Below are positions 45,491 through 53,323 of a DNA stretch of 64,000 nucleotides, one piece after another. The translations under genes and the position numbers were made by a program. Under the pieces are notes generated by a model. That model had not been told where the DNA came from and searched no databases. It saw nothing but the letters and a program-made list of their open reading frames with translations. This DNA comes from Oceanobacillus jordanicus (GTDB taxonomy: Bacteria; Bacillota; Bacilli; Bacillales; Amphibacillaceae), in NCBI RefSeq assembly GCF_022095695.1, contig NZ_JAIFZM010000001.1, positions 1 through 64,000 on the forward strand, in the 5' to 3' direction. Position 1 is the first letter of the stretch; each line of letters begins with the position of its first letter.

Positions 45491-45596
45491 AAAAAGAAGA
45501 GGTTCCAATATACTGTACAGTACCCCGAATAGTAGACAACTTAAAAGAGTGGACCTATTCGGGGGTCAATACAAACTTTGACCATCTCCTCTTTTT
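45491..45596. mobile_element. MITE-like or IS-end relic
   Basis: About 106 bases with imperfect terminal inverted repeats (AAAAAGAAGAGG against CCTCTTTTT-type end) and an inner perfect 10-bp inverted repeat, CCCCGAATAG (45523-45532) with CTATTCGGGG (45555-45564). No transposase. The inner sequence recalls IS3-type ends. It could also act as a terminator between converging genes. Confidence 0.4.
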
Positions 45597-45621
45597 ATTT
45601 CCATTGGTAATGAAAACGGAG

Positions 45622-46125
45622 TTACGTATACTTTACAAAAGTTACCCAATTTTCTATCTTATTAAACTGAGGATAGATTGAAATAAAGTGAACTATTATT
45701 GGAGAATTATTCAACTCAGGATGGGAAATAAAAAGTCTCCTATCTCCATATCTGATTGCTTTCAAGGCAAGTGGTAATTCACGTCTAAATATGTCATTTC
45801 GTTTTGCTGCAACAGTCTGATTAAATTGTCCATCTACATCTACATCCACATACACATGATATACATAACAACCTCTAGTTTTAGTCCATTCACCAAGTAC
45901 ATCATCTCTCATAGGATTAATTTTATCGCTAGCAAATCTTAATCCAATTGTCAAAAAAAGTTCAGCAGTAATATCCGAATGGGTCAGTGTGTAGCGCCTA
46001 TGGATTATAGGTTCTGTATAGGTAATTCCTTCTCTAAACTCAACATAAAGCTTATCCGGGTTAAAAATGCTCAAGCAACCACTTCCCAACACTTTTTTCC
46101 TAATATTATGATGTTTATTAATCAT
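45622..46125 (-). CDS. stay-green (SGR)-family protein
   Basis: 167 residues. The family core is strong: FNPDKLYVEF, then TEPIIHRRYTLTHSDITAELFLTIGL, INPMRDDVLGEW and the segment VHFISIYPQFNKIE. In plants SGR removes magnesium from chlorophyll; bacterial homologues exist in non-photosynthetic Bacilli. Some distant bacterial SGR proteins have been shown to dechelate chlorophyll, but the native role here is unknown. It is monocistronic. Confidence 0.85.
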   Translation of the reverse strand: MINKHHNIRKKVLGSGCLSIFNPDKLYVEFREGITYTEPIIHRRYTLTHSDITAELFLTIGLRFASDKINPMRDDVLGEWTKTRGCYVYHVYVDVDVDGQFNQTVAAKRNDIFRRELPLALKAIRYGDRRLFISHPELNNSPIIVHFISIYPQFNKIENWVTFVKYT

Positions 46126-46471
46126 TTATACTTGTGTACAGTCAAGCAGAAGCGGTTTATCTCCTCTCCGTGTGAAAGCGGGGCTTTATTTATAGAACAG
46201 TATTTGAGAATGCCTCTTCAAATTTGCTAACATGTTAAATTCCATCCCAAGTGCTTTGCTGGTGATCCTGCAAGATACTTGGGATTTGGCTTTCAAATCC
46301 TATACCAACTAAAATCTATCGAAATACAATTTATTTATTTCGTGTCCTTCCCTTGGGAGTGTTACTAATTTTGTGCAAGTCCGGTTAAATTAAGTAGGAA
46401 TAATCCAATGAGGTCTTCCTTTCTCTAAAGGCAATACAGCGAGCGGAATTTGGTATCTTCGCTTTAAGGGT
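46126..46471. other. intergenic region with a hairpin
   Basis: ATCCCAAGT (46243 on) pairs perfectly with ACTTGGGAT across about 24 bases. No gene seen. It includes the promoter region of the stay-green gene. Confidence 0.5.
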
Positions 46472-47335
46472 CTATAACCACTTACTTAGCTTATCAGGAT
46501 TCATCGTAATGTAAATCTCGTTAACCGTCTCCTTATAAATATAAAAACTGATGATACTCTGTAATGTGCCGTGCATATAAATCAATATGGCAGGCTGTTT
46601 ATTGACCTCTCTTACGTGAATAAAGAAATCTGCTGGAGCCTTCTTGTAAATTCCAAATAGAAAGGCGAGTACATTGGAGAAGGATTTGATTGGACGGACA
46701 GCTGCGTTAACTTTTCCACCCCCATCGGAGAACAGTGTAACCTTGTCAGAAATTAGCTCCAATAAGACATTGGTATCCTGGATTTGAAAAGCTTCAATAA
46801 AACGATTAATAAGTCTCTTATTTTTTTCGTAATCTAAACTCTCCCCTTCTACTACAGCTATCCTTTGCTTAGCTCTACTAAAAATTTTTCTGCAGTTTTC
46901 TTCTTTCTTGTCGATGATACACGCTATTTCTGAATACGGGAAAGCAAATACTTCTCTTAAAAGGAGAACTGCTCGTTCATCTGGTTTTAAATGCTCCATC
47001 ATACGTAGATAAGCAATACTTAAACCTTCTTTTTGTATTAATAATTCTGATGGATCAAGTGCTCTTACATAATCGAACATTAATGGTTCCGGGTTCCAGG
47101 GGCCAATATAATTTTCTCGTTTGGAACTAGATTTTAAAAGATCAAGACAGCGGTTAGTCATCATTTTACAAAGATATGCTTTTTTATTATCTATGTTTTC
47201 TTCGTTTATTAAGGAAGCTTTTAAAAAGGTTTCCTGTAGCATATCTTCTGTCTCCATTACCGAACCTAGTAACCTATAACCTAATGAAAATAACAGTGGT
47301 TTAAATTGCTTATATTCTTGATTACTGATTTGCAC
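46472..47335 (-). CDS. ECF41-type RNA polymerase sigma factor (SigJ-like)
   Basis: 287 residues. The sigma2 domain (about 10-85, LGYRLLGSVMETEDMLQETFLKA) and sigma4 domain (about 110-165, LKPDERAVLLLREVFAFPYSEIACIIDKKEENCRKIFSRAKQR) are followed by a SnoaL-like extension (about 175-287), the hallmark of ECF41 factors, whose extension acts as a built-in regulator instead of an anti-sigma factor. The GTG start overlaps the end of the oxidoreductase gene by 14 bases. It probably activates the promoter at 48643-48668. Confidence 0.88.
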   Translation of the reverse strand: MQISNQEYKQFKPLLFSLGYRLLGSVMETEDMLQETFLKASLINEENIDNKKAYLCKMMTNRCLDLLKSSSKRENYIGPWNPEPLMFDYVRALDPSELLIQKEGLSIAYLRMMEHLKPDERAVLLLREVFAFPYSEIACIIDKKEENCRKIFSRAKQRIAVVEGESLDYEKNKRLINRFIEAFQIQDTNVLLELISDKVTLFSDGGGKVNAAVRPIKSFSNVLAFLFGIYKKAPADFFIHVREVNKQPAILIYMHGTLQSIISFYIYKETVNEIYITMNPDKLSKWL

Positions 47336-48608
47336 TTTCGTCCCTCTTTTCCTTTATGATAAGTTCCTCAGCAGCTTGTTTGCCGCTACTAACTGCTCCT
47401 TCCGATAAAATGTAATCAGGAGAAGCCCAATCGCCAGCTACATATAAGTGTGGAATTGTTGATTTAAGACGTAACAGTTTTTTTGCATCTCCTAATTCTG
47501 GTAAGCGTTGGTTCACCGTTATATGTGGGAGAAAACGTTTTGTTATCACATATTTCTCCCATCCTGGCTGTAGTTTTTCTAAGAATTGCTCTAGAGAATG
47601 TTTATCCAGTGTGCTATCATGATGCTCTTCGGGATGGTGGTATTTAAATACGTGAAGAATGATATTATTTTTATTATCAGAGAGATGAGCATATGTTGAA
47701 TGAACAGAATAATAGAGTGGATTAGTGAGGTCCATTGCAAAAAGTTTCTCTGGGTTAGGAAGCTGTGATAAAGCAACATCTAATGTTGCTCCTTTTATTG
47801 CGGTCATTTTATTGGAAAAGCAGTTACCCTTATCTAGAAACATGCTTTCTAGTTCTTGTGGACCAGCTGTCCAAATCACATTTTTCGCTAAGATTTTTTC
47901 GTTATGTGGTGTAACTAATTGAAATGACCCGTCGCTCAGTAGTTCTATTTGTCTAACGGGAGTCTGTGGCTGAACTTGGACTCCTGAGAGGACTGCTTTG
48001 TTGTGAAGTTGATCAATGATTGTTTGCCAACCACCATCCAGATAAAGTACACCCTTCAAAGCTATTTTCAAATGGGAGACCATTACTTTTGCATCCATCT
48101 TTTCAGGAGTGTGACTATAGGTGGCTAGTCTCCCGAGCGTGTATAGTAATAATTTAACCTTAGGAGAATGAGTGATTTCTCCCGCCCATTGGTGAAAGGT
48201 CTTTCCTTCTAGAGGTTCCGTGTTTACACGCACTATTTTTAGCAAAACCGTCATCCATTCAATTCGTTCTTTCCAATTCAAAAGGTTTGTTTTAAACAAA
48301 TTCAGAGCTGAAAAGGGTGCAGGGAATTCAATATTATTTTCTATCAAGATACCACCTGACTTGGTTGGTTTACCAGGAAGCGTAATACGTAATTCTTCGA
48401 GAATAGATCTAGCCTTTCCTTTTTTATAAAGCGCATGTGGACCTAAATTAAAATATTGTTGTTCAATTTTAGTTGTTCTAGCTCTTCCACCTACAAATTT
48501 CCCTTTCTCTAAGATTACTACAGATAAGTTCGTTCTTGCTACATAATTTGCTGCAACATAACCTGCTAAGCCCCCACCAACAATAACTACATCGCATTTT
48601 TGATTCAT
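47322..48608 (-). CDS. FAD-dependent oxidoreductase (phytoene-desaturase/amine-oxidase fold)
   Basis: 428 residues. The dinucleotide-binding N terminus is VVIVGGGLAGYVAANYVA, with ILEKGKFVGGRART completing the FAD site, and the C-terminal FAD motif is LYVAGDWASPDYILSEGAVSSGKQAAEEL. It is close to proto-porphyrinogen/phytoene oxidase-like proteins, with unknown substrate. ECF41 sigma factors are regularly linked to such small-molecule oxidoreductases. GAGGAGG precedes the ATG. Confidence 0.85.
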   Translation of the reverse strand: MNQKCDVVIVGGGLAGYVAANYVARTNLSVVILEKGKFVGGRARTTKIEQQYFNLGPHALYKKGKARSILEELRITLPGKPTKSGGILIENNIEFPAPFSALNLFKTNLLNWKERIEWMTVLLKIVRVNTEPLEGKTFHQWAGEITHSPKVKLLLYTLGRLATYSHTPEKMDAKVMVSHLKIALKGVLYLDGGWQTIIDQLHNKAVLSGVQVQPQTPVRQIELLSDGSFQLVTPHNEKILAKNVIWTAGPQELESMFLDKGNCFSNKMTAIKGATLDVALSQLPNPEKLFAMDLTNPLYYSVHSTYAHLSDNKNNIILHVFKYHHPEEHHDSTLDKHSLEQFLEKLQPGWEKYVITKRFLPHITVNQRLPELGDAKKLLRLKSTIPHLYVAGDWASPDYILSEGAVSSGKQAAEELIIKEKRDESANQ

Positions 48609-48642
48609 AAGATAACCTCCTCAAGATTCTTTCATAATACAA

Positions 48643-48668
48643 GACGATTAAGCTTAATAAATGTGACA
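48643..48668 (-). promoter_or_regulatory. ECF41-type promoter
   Basis: On the minus strand TGTCACA (-35) is followed after 15 bases by CGTC (-10), the consensus described for ECF41 sigma factors. It lies 35 bases before the oxidoreductase ATG, in front of the operon that ends with the ECF41 gene. Confidence 0.8.
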
Positions 48669-48692
48669 AAAATAACGATATGATGGAGGTTA

Positions 48693-48762
48693 TGTTATTA
48701 AATCCACCGCTTCTTGCACTTCTGCACCGTATACTTGGCCAAGGTCGACACCTGGAGTTGTT
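48693..48762 (-). pseudogene. internal fragment of a lipoprotein gene
   Basis: About 65 bases match 54702-54765 of the intact lipoprotein gene (the region reading IDLGQVDGAEVQEAVDYL on the minus strand) with scattered changes. Nothing of the flanks is left. Confidence 0.65.
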
Positions 48763-48768
48763 TTAATA

Positions 48769-48951
48769 TATGAATAAAACCAACGATGTAATTAAAAAGT
48801 ACAATAGAATCCTAAAAAAGTTTACAGGTTTCTTTTTTATTATTGGCGTCATCTCGTTTTTTACTTTCTAATCAGAGGTGGAGAAATAAAGATAGAGGCA
48901 ATTTATTTAACAGTATTAATGTTAACTGGATACATCTATTTAAGAAGGTAA
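48769..48951 (+). pseudogene. two-helix membrane protein with a frameshift
   Basis: ATG 48769 gives KYNRILKKFTGFFFIIGVISFFTF, then stop; in another frame GEIKIEAIYLTVLMLTGYIYLRR follows. Together they resemble a small two-helix protein broken by one indel. No clear ribosome site. Confidence 0.4.
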
Positions 48952-49301
48952 ATGGAAAATAGTCTAACCCTTTATTCGTGACTTTTTCTGGATATCCAAC
49001 TTGGAACAGACTCCATCTTATATCAAGTTAACCTACTTGAGAAATGGTTAAAGCTCCCTCATGTCCACCCAGCACAATTGGCACAGAATTCCATGGGAAA
49101 GAGGGACAGGACAAGTCTTTATATTTTAATAAGGGCAATCTTTAAATCTCCTTCTAATAAGAAAATATATGATAAAGCAGCAGTTAAGTCTCTTTCTCTT
49201 ATCAATGTTATGAAACCTTATTGGGGCTGAAATCGTTAAAGAAGGTATATGTTTAGTAACTAGATAGATAAGTATCCCACCAAAGGAAGGGTGTTCTTAT
49301 T

Positions 49302-49796
49302 TTGAAACAATTGTATATAAAACAAAAAGTGATGAGTTTTAAAGATAAGTTCACGATAAAGGACGAGCAGGAGAATGATGCTTATTATGTGGAAGGAAGT
49401 TTTATGAAAATCCCAAAAACGTTCTCCATCTTGAATACAGTGGGAGCAGAGGTTGCACTTATAACGAAAAAGGTGATGAGCTTTCTGCCGAAATTTTATG
49501 TTGAGGTAAACGGCCAAGAGGTATTAACGATTAATAAAGAGTTTTCTTTCTTCAAAGCCCGTTATTCTATTGATGCCGCGGGGATAGAAGTGCATGGTAA
49601 CTGGTGGGATATGAACTTTGAAGTATTTCAGTATGGGGAAGCCGTAGGGAAAGTGAATAAAGAATGGTTTACATGGGGCGATAGTTATAAGGTTCAAGTA
49701 TTGAACGAAGAGATGGAGACGATCATAATTGTGCTCGTCATAGCTATTGATTGTGTGAAGGCTGACCAAGCATCATCTCCGCCAGCTACGACATAA
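49302..49796 (+). CDS. LURP-one-related (YxjI-like) protein
   Basis: 164 residues of the Tubby-like LURP-one fold: YIKQKVMSFKDKFTIKDEQ, AYYVEGSFMKIPKTFSI, ITKKVMSFLPKFYVEVNGQEVLTI. B. subtilis YxjI is the nearest known relative; function is unknown, perhaps membrane-associated. TTG start after GGAAGG, spacing about 11. A truncated copy of its last third lies at 44497. Confidence 0.85.
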   Translation: MKQLYIKQKVMSFKDKFTIKDEQENDAYYVEGSFMKIPKTFSILNTVGAEVALITKKVMSFLPKFYVEVNGQEVLTINKEFSFFKARYSIDAAGIEVHGNWWDMNFEVFQYGEAVGKVNKEWFTWGDSYKVQVLNEEMETIIIVLVIAIDCVKADQASSPPATT

Positions 49797-49859
49797 CTTC
49801 TGATTTAGGATTTAAGCCAGGATCTGTATGACACCGTTACAGGCCCTGGCTTAAAAAAG

Positions 49860-51242
49860 TTATTGTTTTTTACTAAATGCCAATGTTTTATTCAACAGAA
49901 GCGGGGTGTAAAAGGCGACTGTATCGCTTAACGGGAGTAATTCTGCGCTAATGTATAGATTTAAAACTTCTCGTAAATAGCGTTTTCGTGTTTGAATTCT
50001 ATCCCATACCTCTGGATAAGTGTTTTTAATATCTGCTTGCAATGCTTCATCTGCAATGGCAATTGGTTCTTCACATGATGCTCCTGCATAACCTGGAACA
50101 CTTGGGATAATGTCAATCTGATACATTTGACCACTTTTAACGACAGCTGTTGAATCCTTCGTGAAGGGCGAGGCTAGCCATTCTTCATCACTGGTGAAGT
50201 GGCCAGGGTTTAATGACCACCCATAGTCCTTTTTAGGTAATACCTCTTCTATAATCGCATACATATCTTTGCCTTGTTGACCGATTTTGATGGATTCTAA
50301 CCAAGTCGCATAAGCAGTAAAGTAAGGCTTTGCTAGTCGCTCAAGATAGTCCTTTTGCTCTTCCGGTAATTGCTCGGGATCTTTCACTACATAGCCCGCT
50401 CGACTGCTTAATCCACCTTTGTAGCCTACTGTTATGGAAAAGTTATCTTTATAATGGATTGCTTTATCTCTTGGATAGATTATAGCGTTGGTAAATCTAA
50501 CACCTGCAGCAGTAATGGTCGTTACAGAATTCGGCTGTCCATCCGCCGCTAGTATGGAAGCAATTTCTTTTTCCGTTTTTCCCACTTCAATGTTTTGTAG
50601 AGCATGATATAAACGAGACCCAGCTAATGATGCTCCGTATTCATAATGAGCAATTTCATTCGCATTATTAATAGTGCGAAGCCCCTCAAGAGGAGAGAGA
50701 AGGGCTGGCGAAAAGTTGAACACTTTTCCTTGTGCCACATACTTTTTCAACTCATTTACAATAAAATAAGGAATGTCAAAAAGGTCGCTATTCTCATAGA
50801 TAGTGCTCGTAAACATTTTCCAACCAATTAACCCAACTTTGGAGTTTGGAGAAATATCGGCTTCTTTAAAATATTGAGCTAGTTCCTTTTCATTATTCAT
50901 CGGCTGATTAGGCAGGGAAAAGTAAGGAACATGAATGGCTTCTGCTTTTACCCTGGATTTACTTGCCAACTTTAAATTTTCATTACCTAGCAATAAATAG
51001 CTTGTTCCGTTGCTGTGCAAAACAAGACAGGCCTCTTCAAAGCGGGGAATAAACCCTGTGAAATATTCGAAGTTGGCACCATGTTCACGGTCTGCATAGA
51101 TAATCGCTGTATCCACTTGGTGTTCTCTCATTTTTTCCAAGAAATTTGTGTGGCGTTGGGCTAATGTTTCGTCTGTTAAAATAACGGATTGATTATTATG
51201 ATGAATTTTCGGTGGTGTTAGCTGTGTTAATTGTATATCCAT
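49860..51242 (-). CDS. M24/aminopeptidase-P-like protein with altered metal site
   Basis: 460 residues. A creatinase-type N-terminal domain (about 20-180, HQVDTAIIYADREHGANFEYFTGF) and a pita-bread C-terminal domain (about 200-420) are seen. The C-terminal ligands have counterparts (GHFTSDEEW, MYQIDIIP, SCEEPIAI), but where M24 peptidases have the two aspartates (D.G....Y.SD.TRT) this protein has FSITVGYKGGLSSRAGYVV, with no Asp. It may be a creatinase-like hydrolase or a non-peptidase. It is co-transcribed 13 bases behind a DeoR-type regulator. Confidence 0.75.
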   Translation of the reverse strand: MDIQLTQLTPPKIHHNNQSVILTDETLAQRHTNFLEKMREHQVDTAIIYADREHGANFEYFTGFIPRFEEACLVLHSNGTSYLLLGNENLKLASKSRVKAEAIHVPYFSLPNQPMNNEKELAQYFKEADISPNSKVGLIGWKMFTSTIYENSDLFDIPYFIVNELKKYVAQGKVFNFSPALLSPLEGLRTINNANEIAHYEYGASLAGSRLYHALQNIEVGKTEKEIASILAADGQPNSVTTITAAGVRFTNAIIYPRDKAIHYKDNFSITVGYKGGLSSRAGYVVKDPEQLPEEQKDYLERLAKPYFTAYATWLESIKIGQQGKDMYAIIEEVLPKKDYGWSLNPGHFTSDEEWLASPFTKDSTAVVKSGQMYQIDIIPSVPGYAGASCEEPIAIADEALQADIKNTYPEVWDRIQTRKRYLREVLNLYISAELLPLSDTVAFYTPLLLNKTLAFSKKQ

Positions 51243-51255
51243 TTTTATTCTCCTT

Positions 51256-52035
51256 TTATTCTGCTACTGAGATGATATTGGTCACTTGACTCATATGTTT
51301 AAAGCTCTCGTGATCCTTTGGTATGTCGGTTATAATTACATCAAAATCTTTCACAGAGCCTGCCTTATAAAGGTGGGAAATGCCAAACTTTGTCTTATCG
51401 GCAACTAGCACTACTTGCTTGGCCTGGTTGATAATCGCCTTTTTTGTAAATGCGTCTATTTCGTCTGGTAATGTTACACCGTGTTCAAGTGTAATCCCTT
51501 CCGTACCTACAAACACTAAATCGAACTGAAAGTCTTTTATATAATCAATTGTTTGCACGCCCAAAAAACCTTGAGATAAATCTCTGTACTCTCCCGGAAC
51601 GCTAAATAGAGAGATTTCTTTATGTTTTGATAAAGTTGAAAGGACCATTAAGGAGTTGCTATAAAAGGTGCAGTTCTCTGCTCTAAATATTTCGTGGGCC
51701 ACAGCTAAAGTGGTTGTGCCGGTTTCAATAAATATCGAGGAATAGGGTTTTACAAGGCGCTTACAGTATTCTCCGATTAGTTTCTTGCCATGGGCATTTA
51801 CTTCTCTTTTAATCGTCATCGGATATTCGGATAGATCCGTTTTTTTGTAAACAGCGCCACCATAAACCAACACTATCTCACCATTTTCGGATAATGCTTT
51901 CAAATCCCGATTAATGGTCATTAAAGATACGTTGAGTTCCTCGGCTAAGTCTTTAGAGTTAACCTCACCATGTACCTTTACTTTTTCTAAAATAAACACA
52001 TGTCTTTTTGTTTGATTCAAGCTTTTCCACTCCAT
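51256..52035 (-). CDS. DeoR-family transcriptional regulator
   Basis: 259 residues. An N-terminal winged helix (about 8-65: RHVFILEKVKVHGEVNSKDLAEELNVSLMTINRDLKALSENGEIVLVYGGAV) is followed by the DeoR sensor domain (about 75-250, with FIETGTTTLAVAHEI and FVGTEGITLEHG), which binds phosphorylated sugars in known members. It probably represses its own operon with the M24-like gene. The start ATG at 52035 lacks a strong ribosome site. Confidence 0.88.
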   Translation of the reverse strand: MEWKSLNQTKRHVFILEKVKVHGEVNSKDLAEELNVSLMTINRDLKALSENGEIVLVYGGAVYKKTDLSEYPMTIKREVNAHGKKLIGEYCKRLVKPYSSIFIETGTTTLAVAHEIFRAENCTFYSNSLMVLSTLSKHKEISLFSVPGEYRDLSQGFLGVQTIDYIKDFQFDLVFVGTEGITLEHGVTLPDEIDAFTKKAIINQAKQVVLVADKTKFGISHLYKAGSVKDFDVIITDIPKDHESFKHMSQVTNIISVAE

Positions 52036-52366
52036 AGCATAAATTTCTTTGTCTAATTAACTTCATCTCTCATAACACGAGAATGTGTGAATTAACATTG
52101 TTCCTATTTGTCATTTGGGGAAATAATAACATTTGTTAACAAAACGATCAATATTTATGTAACTATTTAACATTTTATAAACGTATATGTTATATAATGT
52201 TGATAATTAGGTTTTGGAGTTTGGGGCATTTCTACGAAGTAGTAACTTCAACTTTGAGTCATTACCATTAGCATTCTTAATGGCGAGATCCAGCCGTTTT
52301 AGGTGTAAACAGTACAGCTATTAAAATTTTATACTTGAATTAAAGCGTACTGTTTCTTATAATGTA
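52036..52366. other. intergenic promoter region
   Basis: Divergent promoter region of the DeoR-type and TetR-type genes, AT-rich. No gene seen. Confidence 0.5.
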
Positions 52367-52386
52367 ATTGATCAATAAATAACTAA
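52360..52386. promoter_or_regulatory. TetR operator, site 1
   Basis: The minus strand reads GTTATTTATTGATCAATTA, matching site 3 (AGTTATTTATTGATCAATCA) over most of its length. It lies just before the TetR-type gene, fitting autoregulation. Confidence 0.65.
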
Positions 52387-52405
52387 TGATAAGCAGGTGT
52401 TTGAT

Positions 52406-52924
52406 ATGGGGCGGCCAAGTGGGGGAAACCGTAAAGAAGAGATACTTGAAGCGGGATTAGAAGTGTTTGCAAAGAAAGGTTATTATAATACAACTACCGC
52501 ACATATAGCAGAAAAAGCGGGGATATCGCAGCCATATGTCTTTCGGTTTTATAAAACAAAAGAGGAATTGTTTATTGCCGCGTTAGACCGCGCATTTGAA
52601 AGAATTCTCGATACTTTTAAAAATGTAGATGCTAGTGCAGAACAACTTGTTGAGAAAATGATTGACGCTTATGATAAACTTTCTGAACTTCATCCTAATG
52701 AAATCGCATTACAGGTTATAGGCATTTCCGTTACAGAAAGCGCAATCCGAAATGCAACGCAGAAAGGACTATCCAATATTCGCAGTTATACCTTAGAAAG
52801 ATTTAGAGATGCGGGCATAGAAAATGTGGAAAGAGAAGTTACTACATTCTTGGCCCGAGGGATATTGTGCAATATATCTTATTTCTTAGATCTCCCGGAG
52901 CTTATAGATACAAAAAATAAATAA
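52406..52924 (+). CDS. TetR/AcrR-family regulator
   Basis: 172 residues. The helix-turn-helix is at about 6-52 (GNRKEEILEAGLEVFAKKGYYNTTTAHIAEKAGISQPYVFRFYKTKEELF). The ligand-binding half is all-helical and diverse, as usual. The ATG at 52406 follows AGGTG and gives the common MGRPSGG start. Three matching inverted repeats (before this gene, before the microproteins and before the SDR gene) mark a local regulon. Confidence 0.88.
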   Translation: MGRPSGGNRKEEILEAGLEVFAKKGYYNTTTAHIAEKAGISQPYVFRFYKTKEELFIAALDRAFERILDTFKNVDASAEQLVEKMIDAYDKLSELHPNEIALQVIGISVTESAIRNATQKGLSNIRSYTLERFRDAGIENVEREVTTFLARGILCNISYFLDLPELIDTKNK

Positions 52925-52959
52925 TGTAGGCTAAGCGAGTTATTTATTTTTTACATATT

Positions 52960-52981
52960 AGTTATTGATCAATCAATAACT
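52960..52981. promoter_or_regulatory. TetR operator, site 2
   Basis: A perfect inverted repeat, AGTTATTGAT, 2 bases, ATCAATAACT, 22 bases before the first microprotein gene. Confidence 0.75.
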
Positions 52982-53002
52982 AAAGAATAAGGAGGTGAAA
53001 AT

Positions 53003-53074
53003 ATGAAGCTAAGTAAAATAGACTTCCTATCAATAGGAATTATTGTGGTATGTATTATAAGTTGGTGGGATTAA
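53003..53074 (+). CDS. 23-residue single-helix microprotein A
   Basis: ATG 7 bases after GGAGGTG. A short start (MKLSKIDF), a hydrophobic stretch (LSIGIIVVCIIS) and the end WWD. It lies just behind operator site 2. The next frame encodes a paralogue. The size is far below usual annotation limits; the strong ribosome site and the paralogue support it. Confidence 0.6.
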   Translation: MKLSKIDFLSIGIIVVCIISWWD

Positions 53075-53111
53075 GCCTGCTAAAATCAAACATAATCGGG
53101 GAGGTGGAATG

Positions 53112-53201
53112 ATGAATAATGAGAAGACGCCTGTTTCATATTTATCTATTGGATTGGGGATTATTGAAGTTGTGATCGTTTTATTCACATTCTGGGATTA
53201 A
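53112..53201 (+). CDS. 29-residue single-helix microprotein B
   Basis: Start 53112 (7 bases after GGAGG; 53109 also possible). MNNEKTPVSYLSIGLGIIEVVIVLFTFWD has the same order as microprotein A: a polar start, LSIG..I hydrophobic stretch, aromatic-Asp end. The two are 37 bases apart, on the same strand and under the TetR operator. Function unknown; they might be subunits or regulators of a membrane protein. Confidence 0.6.
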   Translation: MNNEKTPVSYLSIGLGIIEVVIVLFTFWD

Positions 53202-53288
53202 TAACAGATGCTATATATGCGAATATTCCCTAGGAATAGGTGAAATAAAAGTCATGACGAATAAGGCATAATTTTTTAATACAGTTAT

Positions 53289-53306
53289 TTATTGATCAAT
53301 CAATAA
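53289..53306. promoter_or_regulatory. TetR operator, site 3
   Basis: TTATTGAT, 2 bases, ATCAATAA, 18 bases before the SDR gene start. Confidence 0.75.
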
Positions 53307-53323
53307 TAAAAGAGGTGTTTTAA

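Larger units (their letters stand above)
48669..49301. other. relic-rich intergenic region
   Basis: Holds a lipoprotein-gene fragment (48693-48762) and a broken membrane-protein frame (48769-48951). The rest shows no gene. Confidence 0.5.
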
